64,000 nt of DNA, from positions 62,001 through 126,000 of the forward strand of contig JAIUPH010000005.1 in NCBI GenBank assembly GCA_020161065.1. Reading direction: 5' to 3'. This document shows, piece after piece, positions 39,401 through 47,123 of the stretch. The position numbers and the translations under genes were made by a program. Every line of letters starts with the position of its first letter. Position 1 is the first letter of the stretch. The DNA comes from Pseudomonadota bacterium. GTDB taxonomy: Bacteria; Pseudomonadota; Gammaproteobacteria; Burkholderiales; Burkholderiaceae_C. The notes beneath the pieces were generated by a model that was given only the letters and a program-made list of their open reading frames with translations, searched no databases and had not been told where the DNA came from.

Positions 39401-39697
39401 TCCGATGAGAACCAACTGCCTTCGGTCCAGCCGGGGTTCCGAGTACAGCAGGTCGGCGATCTCGATGGCTTGGTCCGGCAAGGGCGGCGCCGCGCCTGTC
39501 CAAGCAGTCAGCGCAGCGTTGTAGTCCACCAGCCAGACATCGCACCGCGTATCACGACCCAGCCAGTTAGGCCAGCAGTTCTGGATTGCAAGACTTGGGT
39601 CCCGCCAACATGCAGACGCGTTGTCGCGAAGGCCATGAATCATCACCAACGCCGGCCGATTCCCATCGCCTTCGTGAACCTGGTTGATCGCGGCCAT
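36485..39697 (-). CDS. Alpha/beta-hydrolase - STAND NTPase - TPR protein (NLR-like)
   Basis: 1070-aa, three-part protein. Residues 1-260 are a DUF676/PGAP1/SesB-like lipase fold with HG turn H21-G22 and nucleophile S101 in GHSLGG. Residues about 320-620 form a STAND/NB-ARC NTPase with Walker A GVGGIGKT (347-354), Walker B GLYYLDNLE, the SSR sensor and LPDSAALNLF. Residues about 700-1050 hold TPRs, six of them near-identical 40-residue units (731-970). The ATG at 39697 follows GGAGGGAGAG. GC content is visibly lower than in its neighbours and it stands alone, which suggests transfer. The layout parallels fungal NLRs with SesB effectors and bacterial STAND immune proteins. Antiphage function is an inference; a signalling ATPase is the alternative. 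Confidence 0.88.
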   Translation of the reverse strand: MAAINQVHEGDGNRPALVMIHGLRDNASACWRDPSLAIQNCWPNWLGRDTRCDVWLVDYNAALTAWTGAAPPLPDQAIEIADLLYSEPRLDRRQLVLIGHSLGGLVIKTLLMDGVSPGNPKARNVGNRVLGVSFIATPHSGSSLASVGRAVQFFIRGNENIGNLARHEAHLRRLSTQFRSHFSSGALRTCAYAETKRTPISSRFWGLRVLKVMVVDVGSADPGLADEPPTRIGEADHRSICKPLNDSAQIHKSLVKFINEVADGAAKRHSETEGAAPTIEPSVPLPEIDFSLLRVSQETGLLQGPTDARLRPRERHVYGREAEIAQVLSFLRGSSDAVVITTKEVSGVGGIGKTEVCKAALKAWLAEAPGTAAYYVELPDRAGMGDLLTRMANAIGVKPVDSLPQLLAVLPTGLYYLDNLESVADHPEGVQALRALARCNGVRLLVSSRVRLAAVFGQPIEIGVLPDSAALNLFRDLWAGPPLPPEAELSRFVLQDLGAHALSVTLMARLGDVYGFAELQRRWSEAGAQAVEDPQDAGRLSSLPGSLYLTAQALERHAGALDLWTACAVFGGGMPEGLLAQIEATGQWSNVRPWLARHHVLSRREDRWVMLPPLARYALDRAAKGRDGFDWARARVALHDLFTGVCVVAGSIASTDEALHARLWLTRHFGALARTMIQEADSQSPALEWLQRVHDALINQYQFQGPAEALELLERLARHLPRPASAVLISGALEAQLGRPDEARALYERALKLYEREQNGLGQADTLKALGDLESRLGRPDEARALYERALKLYEPEQAGLGQANTLKALGHLESRLGRPDEARALYERALKLYEPEQAGLGQANTLRALGDLESRLGRPDEARALYERALKLYEREQDGLGQANTLQALGDLESRLGRPDEARALYERALKLFEREQEGLGQANTLQALGDLESRLSRPGEARALYERALKLYEREQSGLGQANTMQSQGDSLREQRRFQAAVDIYRSALALYVREQDLSGTAYTLTELARCLHALHQEAERDEAMSAALDAGQRSGYENVARYVVGALVEIVGGREQAKSWLERRNEA
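36788..37507 (-). repeat. Six 120-bp tandem repeats encoding identical TPR units
   Basis: Six consecutive 120-bp units (40 codons each) differ by only a few bases. Each encodes the core GRPDEARALYERALKLYE. Near-identity at synonymous positions indicates recent duplication or gene conversion. Changes cluster at the turn residues just after that core (for example RE, PE, QNG, QAG, QDG, QEG). Confidence 0.92.
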
Positions 39698-39860
39698 GCT
39701 CTCCCTCCAGACGCCAGCGATGTCTAGCCTTGATTGTTTCGCGTCGCACTCTAACGCTTCTGGCCCCCCGACCGACCGCCTCCGGGCGGCCCGTGTCAGA
39801 GAGCGACCGCCTCTTCAGCTTGCTTGCGATCCCAAGTGCGCGCCAGCCCCCGTCCGCCCC

Positions 39861-40754
39861 TCAATCAATCAACTCCCCCCCATCATGAAACGGATGCGGC
39901 CCGTCGAATCGCCCGATGGCGGCCACGTGCGTCACCAGGCGGCCGGGGCCGCTCCAGGCGTGGAGGTGAAAACCCGGCGGCTCCAGGATCCAGGCCGACG
40001 CGGCGTCCGGCGCCAGGTCCAGGCAGACCTGGTGCGCCGGGCTCGGGGCGGTGGAGGCCACGGTGCCGCCGAAGCGGCTGTAGATCGTGCGGTGCAGGTG
40101 TCCGCAGATCACGCGCTCGACCGTCGGATGCCGGGCCACGATCTCGGCCAGCGCGTCGGCGCCTTCGAGCAGGCCGATGCGGTCCATGTGGCCGATCAGC
40201 GTTTCGAAAGGTGGGTGGTGCATGGCGATGACCACGCTCTCGCCGCGATGGCGGTCCAGCGTGTCGGCCAGCCACTGCAGGCGTTTGGCGCACAGCCGGC
40301 CATGCGACGCGCCGGGTTCGACGGTGTCCAGCGCCACCAGCCGCAGGCCTTGTTCGCCCGGCCGCAGGCTTTGTTCGCCCGGCCGCAGGGCCGGCTCGTC
40401 GGGCCGCCGGCCTTGCCCGTCCAGCTGCACGCTGTACTGCACGAACTCGCCGTCGCCCAGGTCGGCCTGCGCCGCGAAGCGGTGCCGCAGTTGCGCGCGG
40501 TCGTCGTGGTTGCCGGGCAGCAGGAACAGCGGCATCGACAAGGGCGCCAGCAGCTCGGCCAGGTGCTCGTATTCGGCGGCGCGGCCGAAGTCGGTGAGGT
40601 CGCCCGTTAGCACCACCGCGTGCGGGCGTTGCGGCAGCGCTTCGATGGCCTGCACGGCGGCGCGCAGGTAAGGCGCGGTGTCCAGGCGGCCGTAGGCCAG
40701 GCGGCCGGGCTCGCGGATGTGCAGGTCGGTCAGTTGGGCCAGCAGCGTGGTCAT
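39861..40754 (-). CDS. Calcineurin-like phosphodiesterase (GpdQ/CpdA type)
   Basis: Metallophosphoesterase of 297 aa. Metal ligands are visible in order: D10-x-H12 (TDLHI), GDLTD near residue 51, GNHDD near 82, a central His in AMHHPPFE, and GHLHRTIY. This is the class III phosphodiesterase pattern shared by GpdQ glycerophosphodiesterases and CpdA cAMP phosphodiesterases. No signal peptide is seen, so it is cytosolic. It overlaps the ABC ATPase gene by ATGA and closes the transporter operon, suggesting it hydrolyses the imported phosphodiester. A short LRPGEQ duplication (about 40,340-40,390) inserts in a loop. Confidence 0.85.
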   Translation of the reverse strand: MTTLLAQLTDLHIREPGRLAYGRLDTAPYLRAAVQAIEALPQRPHAVVLTGDLTDFGRAAEYEHLAELLAPLSMPLFLLPGNHDDRAQLRHRFAAQADLGDGEFVQYSVQLDGQGRRPDEPALRPGEQSLRPGEQGLRLVALDTVEPGASHGRLCAKRLQWLADTLDRHRGESVVIAMHHPPFETLIGHMDRIGLLEGADALAEIVARHPTVERVICGHLHRTIYSRFGGTVASTAPSPAHQVCLDLAPDAASAWILEPPGFHLHAWSGPGRLVTHVAAIGRFDGPHPFHDGGELID

Positions 40755-41833
40755 GAAGCGTCCTCCAGCGCGGCGGCCATCAGCCGGCGCGGGTCGATGG
40801 TGACGGCCACGGTGTCGCCGGCGGCCACCGGGCAGTCGCGCGGCTGGTCGGACACGATGGCTTCGGCCTGGCCGGCCACCGCCAGCCGCAGTTGCACGCG
40901 GTCGCCGAGGAAGGTGCGTTGCAGCACGCGCGCCTGGCCCCAGCCGGTGCCGGGCGCGGCACCGGCGTGCACCTGCACGTCTTCGGGCCGCACCAGCAGC
41001 GTGGCGGAGGCGCCCAGCGCCGGCGGGCAGGGCAGCTCGATGCCGCCCAGCGCCAGGCCGCGCCCGGCCTCGCGTTGCAGGCGGTTCACGCGGCCCAGGA
41101 ATTCGGCGACGAAGGGGTGGCCGGGCTCGCGGTAGAGGTCTTCGCCGCGGCCCACCTGCACGATGCGGCCGGCCTGCATCACGGCCAGCCGGTCGGCGAT
41201 GGCCAGCGCCTCGTTCTGGTCGTGCGTGACGTGCACGGCGGTGATGTGCAACTGGCGCAGCAGCTGCGCCAGCTCGTCGCGCAGCGCCTCCTTGAGCTTG
41301 GCGTCCAGCGCGGTGAGCGGCTCGTCCAGCAGCAGCACGCGCGGCTGCACCGCCACCGCGCGCGCCAGCGCCACGCGTTGGCGCTGGCCGCCGGACAACT
41401 GCGCCGGCCGCCGCTGCTCCAGGCCGCCCAGGCGCACCAGGTCGATGACCTCGCCGACGCGGCGGCGCAGCGCCTCGGGCGCGACGCCGCGCACGCGCAG
41501 GCCGTAGCCGATGTTGGCGGCCACCGTCATCTGCGGGAACAGCGCGTAGTGCTGGAACACCATGCCGACGGCGCGCTGCTCGATCGGCCGCGCGGTCACG
41601 TCGTCGCCGTTGAAGGCGATGCGGCCGCCGGCGTCGGGGTCGACCAGGCCGGCGATGACGCGCAGCAGCGTCGTCTTGCCGCAGCCCGAGGGGCCCAGCA
41701 GCGCCAGCACCTCGCCGGGTTCGACCACCAGCGTGGTGCGCTGCAGCGCCTGCGCGCCGCCGGGGTAGGTCTTGGCGCAGTCGACCACGTCGACGCGCGT
41801 GCGTTCAGCGGCGCGGTCCGGGGGATGATCCAT
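40751..41833 (-). CDS. ABC transporter ATPase (PotA/FbpC/phosphonate type)
   Basis: ATPase of 360 aa. Walker [12 protein letters not shown] is near residues 48-58, the signature LSGGQRQRV near 149-157, Walker B LLLDEPLTALD, and the H-loop HVTHDQNEA. A C-terminal TOBE domain follows (about 250-355), as in polyamine, iron, phosphonate or glycerol-phosphate importers. It overlaps the permease gene by 29 bases and the phosphodiesterase by four. The ligand cannot be told from the ATPase. Confidence 0.9.
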   Translation of the reverse strand: MDHPPDRAAERTRVDVVDCAKTYPGGAQALQRTTLVVEPGEVLALLGPSGCGKTTLLRVIAGLVDPDAGGRIAFNGDDVTARPIEQRAVGMVFQHYALFPQMTVAANIGYGLRVRGVAPEALRRRVGEVIDLVRLGGLEQRRPAQLSGGQRQRVALARAVAVQPRVLLLDEPLTALDAKLKEALRDELAQLLRQLHITAVHVTHDQNEALAIADRLAVMQAGRIVQVGRGEDLYREPGHPFVAEFLGRVNRLQREAGRGLALGGIELPCPPALGASATLLVRPEDVQVHAGAAPGTGWGQARVLQRTFLGDRVQLRLAVAGQAEAIVSDQPRDCPVAAGDTVAVTIDPRRLMAAALEDAS

Positions 41834-42638
41834 GGGCGTTCTCGATCCAGCGCGCCAGCGCCTGCATGCCCCACAGCATGGGCAGGATGACGATGAAGAA
41901 GACCAGCGTGTAGGCCGAGCCGATCTCGATGCGCATCGACGCGTAGCTGTCGGCCAGCCCCACCGGCAGCGTGCGCGTGAGCGGCGTGTGCAGCATCCAG
42001 GTGAGGTTGAACTCGCCCACCGAGAGCGTGAACACCATCAGGCTGCCGGCCACGATGGACGGCGCCACCGCCGGCACCAGCACGCCGAGAAAGCGCTGCA
42101 CGAAGCGCGCGCCGAGCGAGCGCGCCGCTTCGTCCAGCGACTGCAGGTCGTCGCGCGCGAAGGCCGCCGACACCGTGCGCACCATGAAGGGCAGCGTGAA
42201 CACCACGTGGCCCACCAGGATGAAGGCAAAGCTCTGCCGAAAGCCGCGCAGCTGGCCGTAGGCGAGGATCAGCGCCAGCGCGGTGGCCAGGCCCGGCACG
42301 GCCACCGGCAGCGTCAGCAGTTCTTCGAACAGCCGCGCCGCGCGCGAGCGGCTGCGCGCCAGCGCCCACGCGCAAGGCACGCCGACGAGCAGCGCCACCA
42401 CCACGCAGGCCAGCGCCAGCAGCAGCGAGCGCCATGCGGTGGCGCCGTACAGTGCCCACACCTCGGCGATCCAGCGCGTGGTGAGCCCGCTGGCCAGGCC
42501 GCGGCTGAAGTTGTTGGTGAGGCCGGCGCTGACCGACAGCAGCATCGGCAGCACGGTGAACAGCGTCACTGCCACCGTCAACGCCAGCAGCACCGGCGCG
42601 TCGACGCGGCCTTGGTGGTGCCGCCGCCGTCGCGTCAT
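41805..42638 (-). CDS. ABC transporter permease (PotC/ThiP-like)
   Basis: Inner-membrane permease of 277 aa with about six hydrophobic segments. The EAA loop is DEAARSLGARFVQRFLGVLVPA near residues 165-185. Start ATG 42638, overlapping the other permease stop. It is the second permease of the SBP-permease-permease-ATPase-phosphodiesterase operon read leftward from about 45,500. Confidence 0.88.
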   Translation of the reverse strand: MTRRRRHHQGRVDAPVLLALTVAVTLFTVLPMLLSVSAGLTNNFSRGLASGLTTRWIAEVWALYGATAWRSLLLALACVVVALLVGVPCAWALARSRSRAARLFEELLTLPVAVPGLATALALILAYGQLRGFRQSFAFILVGHVVFTLPFMVRTVSAAFARDDLQSLDEAARSLGARFVQRFLGVLVPAVAPSIVAGSLMVFTLSVGEFNLTWMLHTPLTRTLPVGLADSYASMRIEIGSAYTLVFFIVILPMLWGMQALARWIENAHGSSPGPRR

Positions 42639-43432
42639 GCGCCGGCTCCCACCGTCGCGGCGCCGAAGCGGCGCGCGGCAAACAGCACGGCCCAGGTCAT
42701 GAGCCCCAGCGCCAGCGACAGCGAGGCCGCGAGCGCGAAGTTGGCGTAGTTGGTGAACTCGTTGTAGATGGTGATGGGCAGCACCTCGTAGCGGCTGGCC
42801 AGCGTGAAGGCGGTGCCGAAGGCGCCCATCGCGGTGGCGAACAGGATGGCGCCGACCGCCAGCGCGGTGGGCTGCAGCGCCGGCCACCACACGTCGCGCA
42901 CCAGGTGCCAGCGCCGCGCGCCGAGCGAGCGCGCGGCTTCTTCCAACTCGTGCTCCATGCGCTCGGCCACCGCGGTGAACGAGGCGATGGCGCGCGGCAG
43001 CGAGAAGTACACGTAGGCCAGGAAGAGCCCGGTGATGCCGTAGGCGAAGGTGATGCGCTCGCCGACCAGCGCCTCGGTGAAGCCGGCCACCGGCCCTTGC
43101 CGGCCGCCGACCAGGATGACGAAGAAGCCGACGATGACGCCGGGAAACGACAGCGGCAGCGTCAGCACCGCCAGCAGCAGGCGGCGCCCCGCGAACGAGC
43201 GGCGGCCGAGGTACAGGCCCACCGCCGCGGCGATGGCCAGCGCCACCAGCGTGACGGCCGCCGACAGCAGCGTGGTCTGCACCAGGCTTTGCAGGTAGCG
43301 CGGCTCGGTCAGCACCGCGAAGTAGGTGGCCGCGCCCTTGGTGGCCGGCAGCAGTGCCAGTTCCACCATGGGCAGCAGCCAGAAGGCCGCGAACACCACG
43401 GCCGCCGGCGCGACGCAGGCCGCGAGCAGCAA
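42635..43432 (-). CDS. ABC transporter permease (PotB-like)
   Basis: Inner-membrane permease of 265 aa. The loop EEAARSLGARRWHLVRDVWWPA is near residues 175-195. The best start is TTG at 43432, one base after the binding-protein stop, with GAGG about 12 bases upstream. Translation is probably coupled to that stop. It works with the permease at 41805 as a heterodimer. Confidence 0.85.
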   Translation of the reverse strand: MLLAACVAPAAVVFAAFWLLPMVELALLPATKGAATYFAVLTEPRYLQSLVQTTLLSAAVTLVALAIAAAVGLYLGRRSFAGRRLLLAVLTLPLSFPGVIVGFFVILVGGRQGPVAGFTEALVGERITFAYGITGLFLAYVYFSLPRAIASFTAVAERMEHELEEAARSLGARRWHLVRDVWWPALQPTALAVGAILFATAMGAFGTAFTLASRYEVLPITIYNEFTNYANFALAASLSLALGLMTWAVLFAARRFGAATVGAGA

Positions 43433-43433
43433 G

Positions 43434-44447
43434 TTACTGGGCCTCGCGCAGGTAGCGGTCGGAGAAGGCCTTCTGCACCTCGGCCATGCGGCCGTAGTCG
43501 ATGGTGCGGGCGCGCGCGTACTCGCTGGCCGGCAGGAAGTTGGCCTGCGCCTCCTTGCTGATGGCCGAGGTGCGCACCGGCCGCAGAAAGGCGTTGGCCC
43601 AGATCGCCTGGCCTTCGTTGGAGAGGATGAAGTCCAGCGCCTTGTGGCCGTTGGCGGTGTTGGGCCCGCGGGCCACCGCGCTCATCACGTAGGGCACGAC
43701 CACGGTGCCTTCGGCCGGGATCACGAACTCGACGTTGGCCTTGTCCTTGTACTTGGCGCGGTAGGCGTTGAAGTCGTAGTCGAGCAGGATGGCGATCTCG
43801 CCCGACAGCACGCGCGCATACGAGGTCTGCTTGGGCACGATGGGCTCGTTCTTCTTCAGCGCCTTGAACCACTCGATGGCCGGGCCGAAGTTGTCCAGGT
43901 TGCCGCCGCGGGCGCTGTTGACCGCCACCGCGCCGACGTAGCCGACGAAGGCCGAGGCCGGGTCGAGGTAGCCCACCAGGCCCTTGTACTCGGGCTTCAG
44001 CAGGTCGGCCCACGAGCGCGGCACCGGCTTGCCCTTGAGCGCATCGACGTTGACCATGAAGCCCAGCGTGCCCGAGTGGATGGTGAACCAGTGGCCATCG
44101 GGGTCTTTCAGGCCATCGGGGATCTCGGCCCAGCCGGCCGGCTTGTAGGCGGCCGTGACGCCTTCCTTCTTGGCCTGGATGCCGAAGGTCACGCCGAAGT
44201 AGGCGATGTCGGCCACCGGGCTGGCCTTCTCGGCGACCAGTTGCGCCAGCGTCTGGCCCGAGTTCTTGTTGTCCGGCGGCACGGTGATGCCGGTCTTGGC
44301 CTTGATGGCGCGCAGCTGGCTGCCCCAGTCTGCCCATTCGGGCGGGCAGTTGTAGCAGATGGCCGTCTGCGCCCAGGCACCGGCGCCGGCGAGCAGCCCG
44401 ATTGCGACCGCGGCGGCCTTCAGCAGTCGGCGGGGAGAAGCGTTCAT
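43434..44447 (-). CDS. ABC transporter periplasmic binding protein (iron/polyamine/phosphonate class)
   Basis: Type II periplasmic binding protein of 337 aa with a signal peptide (MNASPRRLLKAAAVAIGLLA, cleaved near GAWAQ). The early mature sequence AICYNCPPEWADWGSQL has two cysteines that could form a disulfide. Extracellular family-1 motifs such as SWADLLKPEYKGLVGYLDP and LSNEGQAIWANAFLRPVR are typical. It overlaps the LacI gene by ATGA. Given the terminal phosphodiesterase, a glycerophosphodiester or phosphonate ligand is the leading guess. Confidence 0.87.
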   Translation of the reverse strand: MNASPRRLLKAAAVAIGLLAGAGAWAQTAICYNCPPEWADWGSQLRAIKAKTGITVPPDNKNSGQTLAQLVAEKASPVADIAYFGVTFGIQAKKEGVTAAYKPAGWAEIPDGLKDPDGHWFTIHSGTLGFMVNVDALKGKPVPRSWADLLKPEYKGLVGYLDPASAFVGYVGAVAVNSARGGNLDNFGPAIEWFKALKKNEPIVPKQTSYARVLSGEIAILLDYDFNAYRAKYKDKANVEFVIPAEGTVVVPYVMSAVARGPNTANGHKALDFILSNEGQAIWANAFLRPVRTSAISKEAQANFLPASEYARARTIDYGRMAEVQKAFSDRYLREAQ

Positions 44448-45517
44448 GGTGTGGTCCTTCGTCGTGGCAGGGGTTGGGTGGGCGCGGCCGACGTCGCGCG
44501 GGCACGGGCGATCGATTCGCCCTCGCGGAAATGCAGCGCCAGCGTCTCGCTGTGGCCGGCACGCAGCGGCGCCGCGCCGGCCAGCGCCTGCACCAGCAGT
44601 TCGACGCTGCGCCGCCCGATCTCGATGCTGGGCTGCACGATGGTCGACAGCGCCGGCGTCATGTCGTCGCCGAGCGCGATGCCGTCGAACCCGGCCACCG
44701 ACAAGTCCTCGGGCACCCGCAGTCCCACCTGGCGCGCGGCGCGCAGGCAGCGGATGGCCAGCAGGTCGTTCGAGCAGACCACCGCGGTCGGCGCCTGCGG
44801 CATGACGCGGCGCGCCGCCAGGTACTGCGCCATGCGCTCGGTGGCGCCGTCCATGAAGGGCACTTCCAGCAACTGCGGCTTCAGGCCGGCGGCGGCCATG
44901 CCTTGCAGGTAGCCGCGATGGCGTTGCTGCGCGCGGTCGGACGCGGCCAGCGCGCCGCTGACCATCAGGATGTGGCGGTGCCCCAGCGCCTGCAGCCGCG
45001 CCACCAGCGCCGTCACCGCCGCGCGGCCGTCGACCGACACGCAGGGGTGGCGCGCATGGCGGTTGTAGACCAGCACGTACGGCGACTTCGCCGCGCGCAG
45101 CCGCGCCAGCACGGTGGACCGCGCCGCGTTGGCCACGCAAAGGATGAGCGCATCGACGCCGCGCGCCAGCAGCAGGTTGGCCGCGCGCGTCTCGTGCGCC
45201 AGCTGGTAGTCGGTGGTGAAAGGCACGATCGAATAGCCGGCCGCCGTGGCCGCCTGCGCGATGCCTTGCAGGCATTCGGCGAAGACGGGGTTGGCCAGCG
45301 TCGGCAGCACCACGCCGAGCGCCCGCGTGCGCTGCGTGCGCAGCGAACGTGCGCTGATGTTGGGCCGGTAGCCCAGGGCCGCGGCGGCCGCGTGCACGCG
45401 CTGGCGCAACTCGGGGCGCACGGTGTCCGGCGCGTTGAACACGCGCGAGATCGTGGCGGGCGACACCCCGGCTTCCTGGGAAACGTCGCGGATCGTCATC
45501 GGTGGCGAGGCCGGCAT
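44444..45517 (-). CDS. LacI-family transcriptional regulator of the ABC operon
   Basis: LacI/GalR repressor, 357 aa from the ATG at 45517, or 351 from the canonical MTIRDVSQEAG start at 45499; neither has a clear ribosome site. The HTH reads TIRDVSQEAGVSPATISRVF. The sensor domain contains VLPTLANPVFAECLQGI and VAGFDGIALGDDMTP. It is the first gene of a six-gene leftward operon, each gene overlapping or nearly touching the next. A perfect operator-like palindrome lies just upstream at 45529-45542, implying autoregulation. Confidence 0.9.
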   Translation of the reverse strand: MPASPPMTIRDVSQEAGVSPATISRVFNAPDTVRPELRQRVHAAAAALGYRPNISARSLRTQRTRALGVVLPTLANPVFAECLQGIAQAATAAGYSIVPFTTDYQLAHETRAANLLLARGVDALILCVANAARSTVLARLRAAKSPYVLVYNRHARHPCVSVDGRAAVTALVARLQALGHRHILMVSGALAASDRAQQRHRGYLQGMAAAGLKPQLLEVPFMDGATERMAQYLAARRVMPQAPTAVVCSNDLLAIRCLRAARQVGLRVPEDLSVAGFDGIALGDDMTPALSTIVQPSIEIGRRSVELLVQALAGAAPLRAGHSETLALHFREGESIARARATSAAPTQPLPRRRTTP

Positions 45518-45528
45518 GCGGTGGGACT

Positions 45529-45542
45529 TGAAATCGATTTCA
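45529..45542. promoter_or_regulatory. Predicted LacI-family operator (perfect palindrome)
   Basis: TGAAATCGATTTCA is a perfect 14-bp palindrome with the central CG of LacI/GalR operators. It begins 12 bases upstream of the LacI gene and so covers the operon promoter. Confidence 0.6.
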
Positions 45543-45626
45543 GTGTCGACGGCAAGCGTGACCGCTGCGTGACATCCGCGCGCCGGGAGTTTCCCTTAGG
45601 CGGCGGGGTGCGCCGGCGGGGCCCGC

Positions 45627-46289
45627 TCAGCCCCCGCCTTGCACGATGCGCATGAACTCGGCCAGACGCGCGGCGTTCAGCCGGCCATCGACGCGCACGC
45701 TCGAACAGAGGTCGAGGCCGAAAGGCTGCACCGCATCGATCGCCTGGCGGACGTTGGCGGCGCGCAGGCCGCCGGCCAGGAACACGGGCACGGGCGAGCG
45801 CTCGCGGATGCGGCGGCTGATCTGCCAGTCGTGGACGCGGCCGGTGCCGCCCAGTTCCTTCACCGGCAGCGAGGGGTTGCCCGAGTCGAGCAGCAGCGCG
45901 TCGACGAAGCGCGCGGCCTCCAGCGCTTCGTCGAGCGAAGCCTCGTGCTGCACGTGGATGACCTGCACCAGCTTGACGAGCGGCATCTCGCGCCGCAGGC
46001 GCTGCAACTCGGCGGGCGCGACGGCGTCGACCAGTTGAATCGTCGAGGTGCGGCACACCGCGTGCTGCTCAGCGATGGCGTCGGCGCTGCGGCGCGCCGT
46101 CAGCAAAAAGGTCGAGATCGGCGGCGGCACCGCCGCGGCGATCTCGGCGATCAACTCGTCGCCGATCACCCCCGGCCCGCTGGGCATGTCGGACACCAGG
46201 CCGAGCGCGGCGGCGCCGTGGTCGATGGCCAGCCGGGCTTCGTCGAGGCTGGAGATGCAGCAGATCTTGACGCGCGGCGCGAGGGTCAT
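45627..46289 (-). CDS. Phosphoribosylanthranilate isomerase (TrpF)-like protein
   Basis: TIM-barrel protein of 220 aa of the TrpF family. The catalytic Cys is in VKICCISS (about residue 10), the Asp in DALLLDSGN, followed by GGTGRVHDW and the phosphate-binding PVFLAGGLRAANV. Usual TrpF features such as KICGIT and the QLHG segment are changed (QLVDAV). No other trp genes are nearby, so it may be a paralogue with another sugar-phosphate isomerisation. It lies between the GNAT gene and the LacI operon on the same strand. Confidence 0.75.
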   Translation of the reverse strand: MTLAPRVKICCISSLDEARLAIDHGAAALGLVSDMPSGPGVIGDELIAEIAAAVPPPISTFLLTARRSADAIAEQHAVCRTSTIQLVDAVAPAELQRLRREMPLVKLVQVIHVQHEASLDEALEAARFVDALLLDSGNPSLPVKELGGTGRVHDWQISRRIRERSPVPVFLAGGLRAANVRQAIDAVQPFGLDLCSSVRVDGRLNAARLAEFMRIVQGGG

Positions 46290-46345
46290 GTCGGGGCTTT
46301 CATCGATCGTCGTTCAGGATAGGTGCGGAAGGGGTGAGGCCGGGC

Positions 46346-46864
46346 TCAGCCCGCAGCCGTGAATGCCGCGTGGTAGGCCACCGCGCCTTGCGGCCGCGCC
46401 GGTCCGAACGGCAAGGCCATGAAGTGATCGGCCGGCACGCCGGGCAGCACCAGCCCGGGCTGCACCGCGAAGCCGAAGCGGCGGTAGTAGGCCGGGTCGC
46501 CCAGCACCACGCAGCCGGCCGCGCCCATCTCGGCCAAGCGCGCCAGGCCGGCGCGCACCAGCCGCGAGCCGATGCCCCGGCGCTGCAGGCCCGGCGCCAC
46601 GGCGATCGGCCCCAGGCCGTACCAGTGGGCCGTGCCGTCGCCTGTCGTGCCGATCGTGCCGATCGTCACCGCGGACAGCGCGACATGCCCGGCCAAGGCG
46701 CCGTCCGCTTCGGCCACCAGCGAGACCGCCAGCGCGCCGGCCGCCCGCAGCGCGGCGACGATGCCGGCCTCGGACCCATCGGCATGCGGCGCGCCGGCGA
46801 AGGCGCGTTCGATGAGCGAGGCAATGGCCGACGCGTCGGTCGGGTCTTCGGGGCGGATCAGCAT
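46346..46864 (-). CDS. GNAT-family N-acetyltransferase
   Basis: Acetyltransferase of 172 aa. The acetyl-CoA motif LGPIAVAPGLQRRGIGSRLVRAGL (written here as GPIAVAPGLQ and RRGIGSRLV) and CVVLGDPAYYRRFGF are characteristic of the YhbS-type branch. Start ATG 46864 (MLIRPEDPTDAS) is chosen because the open frame upstream is low-complexity and C-rich. The substrate is unknown. It is 56 bases upstream of the TrpF-like gene on the same strand. Confidence 0.85.
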   Translation of the reverse strand: MLIRPEDPTDASAIASLIERAFAGAPHADGSEAGIVAALRAAGALAVSLVAEADGALAGHVALSAVTIGTIGTTGDGTAHWYGLGPIAVAPGLQRRGIGSRLVRAGLARLAEMGAAGCVVLGDPAYYRRFGFAVQPGLVLPGVPADHFMALPFGPARPQGAVAYHAAFTAAG

Positions 46865-46875
46865 GGGCGGCGCGC

Positions 46876-46914
46876 GGGGGTGGTGCGTGGGGGTGGTGCG
46901 TGGGGGTGGCGCGC
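46876..46914. repeat. 13-bp G-rich tandem repeat
   Basis: Three units of GGGGGTGGTGCGT (the last diverged to GGGGGTGGCGCGC) lie in the gap between the GNAT and padB genes, 12 bases upstream of the GNAT start. The runs of five G on the plus strand could form a quadruplex or simply be a slippage product. Confidence 0.75.
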
Positions 46915-47054
46915 AGGATGCTGCCACAGCAAGCCGCAAACGGCGGCAAGGAATGGCCGCGCGCGGGCGCCTGCCGCGATCGCCGCCTTCCGCATCCACT
47001 GACCACCGCCATTGCGCGAACGACCCGCGTGCCTTAGCATCGTTCAAAAGGCGC

Positions 47055-47070
47055 ATTCGCGCACCAGAAT
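47055..47070. promoter_or_regulatory. Weak dyad upstream of padB
   Basis: ATTCGCGCACCAGAAT has ATTC/GAAT ends 16 bases apart and matches the pad operator at 55694-55709 (read on the minus strand) at about 11 of 16 positions. It lies 53 bases upstream of padB. It is only a possible degenerate copy of the shared operator. Confidence 0.2.
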
Positions 47071-47123
47071 ACGCAACTCGACGTGGCGCCGCGGCGGCCG
47101 GTGCCGGCGGCAGGAGACCAGGC

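Noticed and set aside
47012-47025. TTGCGC stretch upstream of padB as a fourth FNR-like box
   Set aside because: Only the first six bases match; the ATCAA half is missing.
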